Shown: positions 35,101 through 49,300 of the stretch, piece after piece | How positions within the stretch are numbered: the stretch's first letter is position 1 | How the letters are laid out: the number at the start of each line of letters is the position of its first letter | Source of the DNA: Brevipalpus yothersi | Taxonomy: Eukaryota; Arthropoda; Arachnida; Trombidiformes; Tenuipalpidae | Assembly: GCA_003956705.1 (NCBI GenBank) | Contig: QZCP01000223.1 | Location: 270,364-334,363 of the forward strand | DNA: 64,000 bases | Direction of reading: 5' to 3' | Notes under the pieces: generated by a model | Seen by the model: only the letters and a program-made list of their open reading frames with translations | The model's database searches: none | Told to the model about the DNA's origin: nothing | Translations under genes and position numbers: made by a program

Positions 35101-38100
35101 CAGTATAATATCAATATTCAGCTTGGCTGCGCTATCATTTTCATCTCTCTCTCCCTCTGAACTCATCATGCTAGGAAGACTAAAGATTCCCGTGAATCCA
35201 AATATCCTCCGTGAGTTTTTATCAATTCTATTCTGCTCATGAAAAACAGAAAAGAAGAGGAGAAAAATGAAAAGAGACATACAGTTTGAAAGATGACAAG
35301 AAGATGGAGAAGAAAGAGAGGAGAGATGATTTTGTAAAGTTACTGAGAATCATTAGGCTCGAGAGAGTAGAAGGAATTTGAATGAATGCTGGAGGAATCC
35401 AATGAGCTACTCTACAGACTTCACATCGAGCTTTTGAGGTGAAGAATGAAAGAGAAAGAAAGAAAGAGAGAGAAAGAGAGAGTCAAGATGGACATTTTAG
35501 GCTTACTGAGAATGATAAGAATGATGATGATAAGGAAGAGAAAATTTTTATGCTCCAAATGATAAGTTGATTCTTGCTGACTCCATCTGATCCTGACAGG
35601 TTCCATATTAGCTTTCAGCTTTTCTGGTGGCCTATCATACAATTTCAAAAAGAATTCACACTTTTTCTTTTTTCCTTCCTCTCCAGCTTCCACTCTTTCT
35701 CTAAATTGAGAATATTCTGATAAATTGTGGGGTATCTCGGGGAAACACTCCATTCAATATATGATATTTTGCCTGCCACATCCTGAGAGAGTTGAGGTTG
35801 AATTTGGAGATATTGTTGTAACAGTAGTTGAAAAATACTTCGCAGAGAGAGAGAATAGAAAAATACCCAAAATTTGTGTGAGAATGGTTTCCACTTGAAC
35901 CTTTTTGATTCTTTTATCATGAAGAATTGAGCAGAAAGTAGTCAAAATATAAGGAATATGATCGATGATACACTGAATCTGAGCTTGACATTTTCTCTTT
36001 CTCTTCCCCTTTTTGATACATGCTTTTATAACGCATTACGCTAAATGCTTTTTGTTTCTCATTCCTGCTGAAAGAGAAAATTGTGTTTGAAAGAGAGAGA
36101 GAGAGATGAAATTTTTCGATAAAACTCAGCCGAGCTCATCCAATTGCTTGATTGTTTCGAATCACATGATTAAGTAGTCTATCGACAGAAAAAATAGCCT
36201 TAATGGGAAAAGTGATCACAAACTGAGAACCGGTCACTCACACATTTGATCTTTGGAAATATATATGGTCAATATTCTTTTTCATGCTCATTGATCCACT
36301 CAATGGATGAACGCTTGATCTGACGTTTTAGCCGATAGACCGTTGATGAACCAAAATTTTTCACCAAATTTACTGGTTTCCATAGAATTTTGCCAACTTT
36401 TTTCTCTGCTCAGGAGTGATATTTTTTTCCTACTTCTTTTGATCGATTATCCGTCAAAATTTTTGTAACATTGTTCTTTGTTTGCATGTTGATAGGAACT
36501 TTGGCTCATTTAAAATTCCAACTCATTTGAGCAGGCATCATGGGAAGATGATGAAAAAAACAACTAAAAATACAAATATTCAACATGTATCTAGTTTCAT
36601 GATACTACTTGTAACATTTAGGATCATCAAGCTAAGCCTCAATGTATCCTGTGTGAGTACTAATACTGATAGTAACTTTGTTGTTGTCAAAAAATTTGTT
36701 CTCTTATCAAATAGCAATTTGAATTTCATGAGTATAGCCCAACAACTATTCTGATAGTATTCTCTACCACTGTATTCCAACAGAAGAGAAGATCATTGAA
36801 TTTGATTCCACTTCTTTGGATTCCTTCCTCTTCTTCCTTCACTTTGTATTCTTGATTTGGTTTGCCTTTCAATCAGAAAGTTTGCCCTCTTGAACACTTC
36901 TCCTTTCCACTGATTGATACAAGTCAAACTACAACATCGATCTTGTGTTTATAATGTTTTCATTGATTTGAGTAGACCAAGTTGAAGCAACAACATCTTC
37001 CTTCTTCTTGCCGAAAAAATATCAACACCATGAAGAGAATTAATTCACCAAGCGTGTAGAATAGCCACATAACACTGATTGCTTGTGTAAACTTATCCAT
37101 CAGACTGGAATCGAATCTATCTGGATGCTTGTTTGTTGATAATATTTATGATTTTTGATCCAGAAAATCATGCTCCTGCAAAATTTTGTTAGCTTATATA
37201 CAAATTTTTGCGTTTGTATGTGTGCTAAATGGAATCATTATTTTTGCCAAATTTACAATCAAAACTATGTGAGTGAATTTTAATGAATATAAACTTGCTG
37301 TTGAAAGGGAGATTATTTTCTTCCAGCCTCTGGTTGGTAATCAAAGCTTTTCAGATTAGTAATCCTCTATGGATAAGTCGATTCATCAACAAACCATACT
37401 CCAAGTTTGGTTCACTTTTACGCTAATATATTTTCCAACAAAACTTGGTCGCTGTTTTTGGGGTTAAAACACTGGTAGTTATCACTACGATTTACTCCTC
37501 ATACTTTGCCGCATTTTCGTCACTCTTCTGATGTCTCTCTTTCTCGCTCTCTCAGATGAATAAATACCAACATGTTCTGACAGTAATGTTAATTTGCATA
37601 CTAATGAATTGACTTCTATAAGACAGAAGAAAGAAAGAGAGAGAGAGAGAGCGAAAAGATTGTATACACACAAAGCTAGTGAAATCAGATCAGAGGAAAG
37701 AGAGCAAGTTTCACCCCTCATCAACGCTTATGTTCATAATTATTAAATCATAATTAAGAGACATGGAAGAGGGTCTTTTTTGATGCAAATAAGATTACTC
37801 CTCTTTCTAACCTTTTTCCTGAGCAAATTATTTTCTCTCTCTCTCTCTCTCTCTTTCTCACTTTTTTTCTGCTACTATGTCTTGGAAAAAATCTCATCAT
37901 ATGCTGTGTGTGTGTTGTCTCTCTAATTTTCTTCACTTCTATCTCACAAAATCATAGGTTAAATGAGCTTTCAGGAGGACATTCAACTTTATTTCTACTT
38001 TAATACTGTTGTAACATAAGGACATGCAACAAAGTCAATGAAACTTTTTCCATGGTTATGATGGTGTATGTGAATCTTTTTCGGAAAAACTATGAAACTG

Positions 38101-38321
38101 AATTCACATGGCTAAAGCAATCTAGTGGAAGAATTTATTTTATCTTCTTTCCTTCTTCTTTTTCTTCCTCATTTTCTTTCTTCTTTTTCTTGTCAAATTC
38201 CAAGCTTCTAGACTAATGCAAATCTTACTCATTTTGAATCTCTTTCACAACAACAAAAAAGAAGGTTGATGAAATCGAAACCCTCTCACTTCATAGTCTA
38301 GATGCATATCTTCCTGTCTTT

Positions 38322-38363
<42 letters not shown>

Positions 38364-39274
38364 AATTCTTAATTCTCACTGATTGAAATCTAAAATAAAT
38401 TGGAATCTTTCCATCTGAGGAGAGAACTTTATTCCTCACAATTCCTTCGAGTTTTTCGATATCTTCAATCATTTATGGAACCAAATTATTCGCTTCTCTA
38501 CACAGTCTTCTCTTTCTCGCTTACTATCTCGAATTTATTTTTCTCAACACACCAAAAAGATTTCGTATAACTGTATACATACATGTGCATGTGGATCTTT
38601 CACTTTACTCTGAGGACACTCTCAACATTTCACATACTGTAAGTGTTCAGTCGACTCAAAATGAATTATTGTGTGTATACTGAGAAACTTAAATGTTCAC
38701 TTACTGAACTGCATTTCACCATTTTTGCCATTCATTGTCAAAGTAACTGTTTCTCTCTTCTTCTTCTTCACCACTCTTTTGATAGCTTAGAGTTGTATTC
38801 TACCTTCTATGGTTAAAATATTGAAACCCTTTCCCGGACAAAAAGTAACGGTTGGTCATACATACCATGAAAACCTTTCTACCCAATACAGTATAGTGTA
38901 TAGGTTTGTTTACCCACTTTGGTAAACATTTTTCTCGCCCATCAGCGAGCATAATCGAATCAATGGGTTGAAATTTTATCCAATAGCAAAGATAGAGAGA
39001 AAGAGGAACAAAATTCGATTTATCTCTCAAGAGTTTCATGAGTCACTCACTCTTTGTACACATATCTATTCTTCCTCCTGGTATTCCCATTTTTGTTCAT
39101 CCTTTCTATACTATTGGAAATTTTTATCCTAATCCATAGAGCTTCTCTGATAGATGATAAACACACTGTCCCCATTGGTTTCAGTGAATTGAACCTCTTC
39201 CTCTGTTTGGAATAAATGTTTCAGCAAACAATTCACTTGATCTGGGGAAGGCAAGCCATCTCATAAGTGGTTAT

Positions 39275-39358
<84 letters not shown>

Positions 39359-42300
39359 ATTCGATGATCCAGCTTCACTTCTGCACTTTTTTTCGGTAGA
39401 AAAGAGTATTTTCTCTCATCTTGTAGGGAAAAATTTTTGCATGAGAGCACATCATCATATCCGCAGCATCTTCATCACCTTTATTCTTTGCCTCTGTTAG
39501 CTTCATCTTTTCTTCCAAGGAAACATTTTCTCTCTCTCTCTTTTTTGCCTACCTCCACCATTCAACAAACCATCTTTTTCGCCTCTGTTATCTAGCCTAA
39601 CTTTTATCCGGCAAACTTTTTTCCATATTCTATGAAGTTCTTTTGCATCACTAAAGTCACCATAGGAACTCACCATCAATGTTTTCCATTCATATTTTTC
39701 TCCTATCCAAAAAAAAGATGATGATATACAATTTCAGTATTCCTATTTTCCTTTCCACTAACTGACTTTACTTTACTTTTTTTGGCCTCCAATTTCTGGT
39801 ATCCTAGTTTCCCTTAGAAGTGGTAAAATTGCCTAGAAAAACCTTACAATAGCTTCTATTCCATACCATTACTCATCGAACCAATTCTCATTGGACATCA
39901 ATTCAACCCTTTCTTTCTTTGATCATGTTCAATTTGAATTACAAAATTTTTCAGAGTTTTTGTTGAATTTTGCTCTCTCCTGTATGAGAGATGAAATTTT
40001 TTTCCAACCTCCATCATCAAGCAGTATGCATGTGTATTGTTGAACTTTTTTTTGCCACCATATGATGAATCGATTCACTTTGTTCAATCGTTTCACTTCG
40101 ATCATTTTGAACAAAATTTACACAGCATTGAGCATACACATACACTTCAAAAATGGGCTTCCTCAAAGTGAAGAATAGGGAAAGATTGTATCGATTTTAG
40201 TATAGCAGCAAATATTCTGCTACTTCTTTCTCTTTTTGCCTAAGATCTCGCTGTCATTCACATCCGTTTCCGGGCAAAATTTATCTCTCCCTCTCTCTCT
40301 CTCTCCTCTGAGCATCTCCACAAACTGATAGGTTGGAATAAAAAAATTCTTTTCCTACTGACATCAATGTCATTCAATTGTCCATTCGTTTACAATGTTG
40401 ACAACAATCAATCATTCTTGGATAGTTACATCACACCGAGATCTGTAAACATCAGTTGTTGCCACTGTTGTGAAGAGTAGTATTTTGTGAGATGATCAAG
40501 AAAAGAAAAGAGGCTGAAAAGATTTTGAACACATATTTAGATTCTCTCTCTCTCTTCTTAGGATTTCATGTCTTACAAGTTATTCAATTGTTCGATAAAA
40601 TATATTTGAGCCTCTACGCTATAGCATGATGTACACTTTTGGAATTGAAATAACGACAGAAGCTTTGTGTATATGCTGCATCAACGAAAAAAATCCTATT
40701 CTCAGACTAACCAAACACACACATACTTTACCTACTTGATGGCCCGCTGCGATCATGATGGATTGTCTTGTATCTGCTTGGAATATTGACATCATCATTG
40801 TCCTTGTTCCACCACCAAAATCTGCTACATTCAACCCACTCGAGTGAGTACAGAATGGTAGTAGTAGTATCTAATCGGATGGAAAAAAGGGGTTATTTTT
40901 GCTAACGGAAAACTGTTTCGTACAGTAAATCACGGAATCTACTAGAATAAATCGATTTGCTAGTGAAAAAACTCTGAAAAACATTCACAAAATAGCCATA
41001 ACAGCATTAATATTATGATTAAAATGTGAACATAAACTATAATTTTGATTGATCTTTTTCTTTTCCTCTCTCTCTTCCATTAGTCGTGCAATTGAGAGCA
41101 ATCAAGATCTTCGTCCTGACACACCATGGACTTCAATTTTTATCGATGATTTTTGGGGAACACCTTTGTCCCACAGTGGTTCACACAAATCTTATCGGCC
41201 ACTTTGTACACTATCATTCCGATTGAATTATATGCTTCATCAACTGAGGCCATGGGGCTATCACATGGTGAATGTGATACTCAATTCTTTGGTCACACTA
41301 TTATTCACCCACATTTCAATGATCATTTTCAATTATCATCTTGGCTACAGTCTCACAGCCGGACTACTGTTCGCAGTTCATCCAATCCATACGGAAGCTG
41401 TGGCTGGTGTCGTTGGACGTGCTGATGTCGGTGCTGCATTATTTTATTTATTAGCTTTAAAATGCTATGTGATACAGTGTAATCTATGCTTACAACATCA
41501 TCAGCCATCTTCATCATCTAGTCAAACTGATAATCATTACCATCATCATCAACATCATCACCATTCCCATTTGTTTGTATACTTTACCGTTATATTCACC
41601 ACATTAGCAATGCTGACCAAAGAATATGGAATCACTGTGATCGGAGTTTGTGCCGTGTCTGATGTTGCCATTCAATATGATTTAATTCATTTGACCAAAA
41701 ATGAAATGATACAAATACTGAAACAGGTAAGTCAATTGATTTTGATCGAATTTCCTCTCCATTGTACATCGATTTGTATTGATAATTTATATTCGTTGAT
41801 ACGTTCATGTGGGTGATATTTTGGATGTTCCAGATCAGAATCACTCCATGAGACTGATCCGCTAGACTGACTCGATTGTTTGACCGATCGAATTACTTTA
41901 TTAGAACTTGATCTCACAATTGCTGTTCATCCATTGTCAGTTGATACCCATCAGGGTGTCTCTCTATTTTCTCTCTATCTATTCTTGACCACTATCATGA
42001 TCCTATGGGATACAATGAAAACAAATATATACCCACACAGATATCAACTATAGACTATAGCCAGAACATTGTATCAGTTCTTAACTTCAATCCTCTCGGT
42101 CTTCGGTTTCGCAGATTATCGAGATCATTTATCTCAATGAATCTAATAGGTGGACACGATCAAATAGTTCTGAAGATGATAATGGTTATCTCATGAAGTG
42201 TGTATGTGTACATATCTCTCTTTATATGTATTGATATTTGTACACTATTGTTCATTGAGATGTTATTGCTATTAACATGGTTTCCAGGAAATACCGTTAT

Positions 42301-45300
42301 AATAAAAGTACAGATCAAGTTCACGATATCTTCCGCCAAGAGCTCCCATTGAATCCTTCCATAAAGGAGCACTCTTATCCTGAACATTCGAAATGATCTC
42401 CCTGTTGCATATCTTGTGCGATATTTCTTATTTACACATATTATCGAAAGTTTCCCTAGATTTTGAAAACTCCACATGAATTTTCGAATAATTATGATAT
42501 TAATTTTTTTACAGAAAAAATATTCATGTCTTCGAAAGAGATTATTTTATCTGGGATTCAGTGCCATATTTTTACTAATCGGCCGGTTGTACGTGATGGG
42601 CCTTAAAGTTCCTGGATTCTCATCGGCTGACAATCCAGCCGCTAATTGTGATAAATTGTGGACACGAGTCTTAACGTTCCTTTATTTGCCAGCTTTTAAT
42701 TTTATTCTTCTTATCTATCCACGATGGCTTTCATTTGACTGGTCAATGGAGTCCATACCACTAGTGGAATCAACGTGGGATCCACGTAATATTCTCACCA
42801 TAATCTTCTACTCGATACTGTTTTTATTCCTTCGGATTATCTATTCAAACCAGTGCCATAATATCAACACCAGTCGCTCTCTAAGTCACAATGGAAAAAT
42901 ATCGCCTGTCAAGCATTCATCTGAAAACAACAACAATTACACTCACAATGGTAATAATACCAATTATCACCATTCTAACGGTACTCCGAAGAGCAGCTTC
43001 ACACCTCATTTGACCAGCCCGATATCACAGGCTAAGGCCACCACTAATGGTCACTCAGAGGCTACTTTTCCGTTCCCTATGATGGCTTCAAATAAGAGTG
43101 GACAACTTTCACTTCTTGATTACATTAATCAGTCAACAAAACCATTCTGGTCATGCTTATATTCAACTGGAATTGATCATTGTACACCTTCTCCGGTTAA
43201 CAATCGACAGATTTACACCCAAATAAGCGATTATTTTCCCATCATCAACCATCATAATAATAACAACAACAATATCCATACTACTTCACACAATAGTAAT
43301 CATATTAATGACACTAATTCGATTACCAATATTAAGTTTACCAATGAACATAATGGTAATGGTAATCATTATCACTATCGTCAAGATTATACCTATGACA
43401 AAAACAACAGAGAAGATGATGGATTTTTTAGCACAATTTGGGGAAGTTTTTTCAGCCCATCCGAAAAGATTAGGGACAAAAACTACTCGACCACTGATGG
43501 ATTGATCCTTTCGTTGAGTTTAATTGTGTTGCCTTTTCTGCCGGCCACAAATCTTCTTTTCTATGTTGGTTTTGTGATTGCTGAACGAATTCTCTACATT
43601 CCCAGTATGGGATATATTTTACTGATCACTTTGGGCCTTCGAATGATTCTTAGTCACCGTAAATCAATTGGTAATCCAATTTTAATACGATCACTGACCA
43701 TGGCTGGTCTATGTGTGGTTGTGATCAGTTTTGCTTTTCGAACATCTATTCGCAATCGAGATTGGCTAAGTGAAGAAAATCTGTATAAAGCTGGAATATC
43801 CATTAATCCACCCAAAGGTAGGTATATTGAGCGTTGATCACATTTAAGCCTATTGCTTCAGTATACGAGTGACTCTGGTTTGTGTCTGAGGAAATGAGGA
43901 GGAATGCGAGAAAGAAAATAAGTTGAAATGAAAGTGGAGAAAAAATACCCTAAGACCACTAATCCAACACTGCCTGAGAAGATATCACTATTAATCAATT
44001 TAGAGAGAGGAAGAGATAATTCTTGGAACAACTCATCAGCCTGAATGATGGAGGGAGAGAATGAAAATGCTCAAAATTAACGGTCCATAAGTGAACCAGT
44101 TGACTTTCCATATTGTGTGTATTCCTTAAGGAAAAAATTTGGGGAGAATAAATTCTATTGAAATTCTAGAAGATACTCTTTTAACTGAATCAACTCAATT
44201 CTTTTGACTTGTTCACTCTCAAATCTTCATCATGATCATCATTATTAAAGAGAAAGATAGAGAAAAGAAGAAAGTTATGAGTTCTCATGAATGAATAAAC
44301 GAAATGGATAGAGAAAAGTAGAGTGTTCATGATGGGAAAGTGAATGACGAAATAAGAAGCACTCTCATAAGATGAAAAGTATATGGTAAGAAAATGAAGC
44401 AAAATGATGGTACAAAAATGAGAATAGTGGCCAAAATGATGGAGAAAATTTGATTGAGTATTATATAGCATCAAAAGTAGCCTTCCTTCAGAATGATCAA
44501 AGAAGTAGCACACGCCATATACATACAAGAGTGAAAAAAAGGGGTGGAAAAAAGGAATTCATCGGATGAAAGGAGAGGAACCGTGAATAAGCCATGGGTA
44601 CATACAAGAGTCTATGGGTACATGGAGAATAAGGGAGAAAGGAAGAGAGAGAGAAAATATTGAAGATGAAAGATGATGGCTAGTGGTGAGAAGAGAGAGG
44701 CAAGTGAAATATTATTCCAAGCATAGGAAATGGATAAAAGCAGCGAATAGACTTTACTGATGACCATTTCTCTTTATTCGAATCATTTCTACAGAAAGTG
44801 AGAGAGAGAGGCAACTTTTGGTAAGCCAAGTTAAAAGGCTAGCAAAAATAAGTGAACAACTCGATTTGTAGCTTCTCTCTTTTCTGTTCATCGCCAATAC
44901 TTGATGATAATAATTTTTCTACTTCTTCTTCTCTCTATCCTTCTCATTTCTTCTCTTTTCCCTCTTCCTCCACAATTTTCCATCATATTTCTTAGCCTAC
45001 GGCAATCTGGCGAATATTCTCAGTTCGAAAGGTCATAAATCGGAAGCGGAAATAGCCTATCGTAAAGCACTCAGCTATCGATCGAATATGGCTGATGTTC
45101 ACTATAATCTGTAAGTAAAACCGAAAATTTTGCTCAATTCACGCACAATTGTCGTGTGTAGATAGGATGGAAGATTGTTCTAGGTATTAACAAGCAAAAA
45201 AAAGATCTTTTAGCACTTTCGACATGATATCCATTCATTCCTTTTGATCACTACTATTGAACAAGAACATGTAAATTTCAATCTTAACTGAATGCTAGTT

Positions 45301-46261
45301 ACAAAGTTGTTTTGCATAGGTTTACTTGTTGTTGTACGTGTAGTATTGTTTAACGTGATTCGAGTCAATTTTGTAAGCATGAATGTGTGACCAAATTTCA
45401 GATCTATGTTTACCCTGTGAACACATACCAAATATAGATTTATATACACATACACATTCTCCAGAGGCAATGATGATTCATACCATTTTCATTTCCTCTG
45501 ATATGTGCGTGCAAATCAGTAGAAAACAATGTGATCCTCCATCTTATATCGTGAAGATCAGTGCTCAAGTCATACTACAACAACTACTACTACTACTAGT
45601 AAAATCAGATCAAACAAAGTAGCGTGCAAATATCCGAACAGAATCACTTAAACCATTTTCCTTTCTACTTAGTTTTCCCCAGTATTCTCACAATCTGTGT
45701 TTGACGACTTATGATTAAATGCAAATATTCCCGCCAATTTTATGGAGATAAAAGAGGCTGAAAGTTCATCTCTGAAATATAGCTATTCTCTATAGCTATT
45801 TAGCTAGAAGTTTCAGCTACACACACTGTTCACGTGAAGACCGTCTCTGTGGGCTAATAAGATTTTTCGAGTTTAACTTACAAATTATTTGGTTGATTTT
45901 GTGCATTGATTCGAGAGGCACAATAGCCATAAAGAGAATCTCTCAACTGAATCTGTTTACTTATGTAGATATTCCCGATAAGCTCATGTCCACTCTGTTC
46001 GACCACTGTGATCAAAGGAGAGAGGAGAAGGAAGAGAGGAGAAAGTAGATGGAGTGAAAGTGGCCCAAGAGATGGAGAATCGAAGAAGAGATGAGGATGG
46101 GATCAAGTGATGCTAGGCTTTGTATTGATCAAAATAGGATACACTGTATGGTAGAAAGTACCACTTACCAGTTGACTGAACTGGATTCCGAGTGGATACA
46201 AAATGGATTATAGAGGATGTGGATGAGAAATTGAGCTCTCTCTCCCTCATCCACATTTTCG

Positions 46262-46306
<45 letters not shown>

Positions 46307-49300
46307 ATTGTTAGAAGAAGAATAACATAGAAGAAAAAGCTGTGGAAGAATACCAAGAAGGGAAGACTTGTGAAGAATACAGAGGGAATACAAGTATTTT
46401 TGCATCTTTTCCTATCTGTTCAATGTATTCAGATGAGATCGATTCTCTTGCCTAACATTATCGTTTCCAAAGGAAAGTTTCGTGTTGATCCCATGACAAG
46501 TGGGAAAAGTGTGTGTGACAAGAAATTTTCATGTAGAATATTTTCCAAGTGACAAGTATTCAGATATAACTGTTCACTTGCTCCCTTATACAAAATGTTC
46601 CCTTTCTATTTGATCTTCATTCTGAAGTAAAAGTGTGTATCTTCTTTTGATGTACATTTGGTGAATTATTTGGATGAGAAATATTTGCCAATCTCTTCTG
46701 TGAGAGGAAGGTTCCTCATCTCTCTGTCAAAAGTATCACAAAAAACAGCATCCATAAGATGGTGTAATAATATTCTGCTGATACTTACTGTATATGTAAG
46801 ATAGATTCTTGGGGCTTAATGGATGAAATTGAACGCAGAAAGTCTTCTCACCTCTCTCTCTTTCTCTCTCTCTCTTTTTCTCTATAGCAAATCAATCCAT
46901 GAACATATGTCTCCAGTATTCCTTTTGTTATACCGAGAAAATGAATCTGTTTTGATGAATTTCTTCTGAGCATTTATTTTTCCCTTCATCTGGATTCTTT
47001 TCTTCTTCTCGAAAAAGAATCGTTTCCATCTTTCATATCCAATTCACTGCTTTCCATCATCATCCACAGAAGGCAATCTTTTCATTCTTCCAATGATGAC
47101 AATGGCTTTTTTACTCTTCACTTCTCACATACACATCTCTTTCACGATTGAGAGAGCATTCTGATGATGATTCTTGGCCATTTATTTGGTCCATACTTTT
47201 TTTTCTATTCTTATTTCACTTTTCTCCGCTTTACTGGCTATACACACATACACACATGATTGACGGGGTCCCAATCAGAAAAACGGTGACGATGACCATT
47301 TTGGCACACACATATGCTAAACAAAACACGTCCATCATCGTAAAATGTTTTTCCCAAGATCTGTGAGTAACGATTAGACTATCGATTAGTTGACCAGTAC
47401 AAGAGGTCAATAATGAGAGATGGACGATGAGAAGAAGGTGTGGGCAATGAGAATCGTGATGTGATCAACATCTCATAATTCATTCTATTCACGATCCATA
47501 CCTCTAGGATTCTCATCGGAAAAAAGAGAATGTCAATCATTGGGAATAGTAAGCGTATATCGAGTGGAGCTCAAATGATCGGTTCTGTCTTTAGTGGTCC
47601 AAAGAAAGTCATTTTGACTGGTTGACTATTGATCATCTAGATCATGATCATTATTTTTAGGAAGCTAGAATCATTTTTTCTTCTCCCTTCACTGAACAAA
47701 TTGTTTACCAATCTATTGTTGAATCAATTTTTTCTTCATTTGTCTTGATTTTCATTAAGGAGGTTCCGTTCAGTGGAGGAAAGTTAATTAGGATCATCTT
47801 GAAGAGAAGAACATTTATTGGAAGTACATGAAAGATTTGAAATTCCAAAATAAGGACTCATAAGGAGGAGAATTTCATTGCTTGTTTAATTGTAATTTAC
47901 ATATTTCATTGTAAGAACTTTCGTATTGTTGCTGATATTGGGCTCATTCTTTTCGAGACTAATATGAGGTTGACCAGGAGATTTTCTTTCGCAAATTTTT
48001 GGCCAAAATTTGATCCTAATATAAAGTGATCATTGTTGGTTTCACTCGATATTTCCTAGAGAAATGCGAATTCTGCTCTCCAGTTGTATTGCGTGACTTA
48101 TGAAAGGTACTGTCGTGTATTCAAACTAGAAAACTGGCAAAATGTTTGGAATTCTGATCATATCTGATGCATTTTGTCGAAATTGGTGGTCTTATTTGTA
48201 GTTTAAGCTCGTAGCAATCATCCATCATAAGTTGTGTTAGATTCGATTGATATTCTGTTCAATGCGTGACATGATGTTTCTAGATATGATTCAAAATTTT
48301 CATGTGAAACTCATGATCAACAGTCCACGCTTGATGGAACACATTTCAGTTTTGATAGAATAAAGTATGAAACTAGAATTATAATCAGTACTCGAATTTT
48401 TCCCTCTCTTGGCTATTCCGGTTAAAAATGATACTTTTATTCTTTTAACTTGAGTACCTCTCATGCAACCTCACAGAATTTTCCAATTTTTTCTACTGAC
48501 TGAAACTTCAGATCGATCAGAATTTTGTTCAAATGTAAAGAGAATAAAAGCACAAATTTCTCTCTCATATGCTTGAATTTGATGAAACTCAACCAAAGAA
48601 GGTTTGAGAATTCCAAATCATCATAGAAATGCAACTCATGTCATGGTGTTCCTTAATTTTTATCATATTTGAACACATTTTCTAAAGCTTCTAAAACACT
48701 AAATTCCTCTCGTATTCCAGCCGAGCAATGTCCACTGTCAACTGGATAATCCAATTTAGTTTACTTAGCAAATTGACCAAGTTATCTGAGTTCTATACAA
48801 ACCCAATACAATTGTTAGCCGTATGAGCTATCTTTTGGATGAATGATTCTCTCTGTGTTTAGTGTTCTGAGAGAAAAAAAGTAGTAGCAAAAAAAAGATA
48901 CAGCTTCTTATCAACCAGAGTTAAGCAGGCACAAAAAGCAAAAAGTATTCTCATCACTTGTCTATACATTTCTTCCCCATGAGAGTCTCATGATCGGATG
49001 GCTGTTGAACAAATCCAATTATATTTGACATCAGATCAGGGCATCGCTATGATGGTTATCATAATGGAACATAAACATGCTGGCACAAAGTATTATGAGG
49101 GGAGGTGGAAAGAGGATATAGAGCAGCAACAACAACTATTGGAACATTCTTTTTCTTGTGAAACTATTGTTCCAGAATGAGGAGTATTCTCAGGAAGAGA
49201 GATAGATAGAACAACACTAAGCTAAATAAGATAGCTGAGAAAATGAAACTTTCCTCCCAATCATACTAGAGAGAGAAGCTTGATGACATGGGAATAGCTT

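Larger units (their letters stand above)
20929..41083 (+). other. TMTC2 first coding intron, about 20.2 kb
   Basis: The GTAAGT donor pairs with an acceptor ending CTCTCTCTTCCATTAG. The intron is AT-rich and holds most of the window's GA/CT arrays, an (AC)n at 30220 and an (ATTC)n at 26610. Two minus-strand frames (31262-31555 and around 34000-34096) are listed separately as weak candidates for nested genes. Otherwise I see no coding exons, tRNA or intact mobile element in it. Confidence 0.8.
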
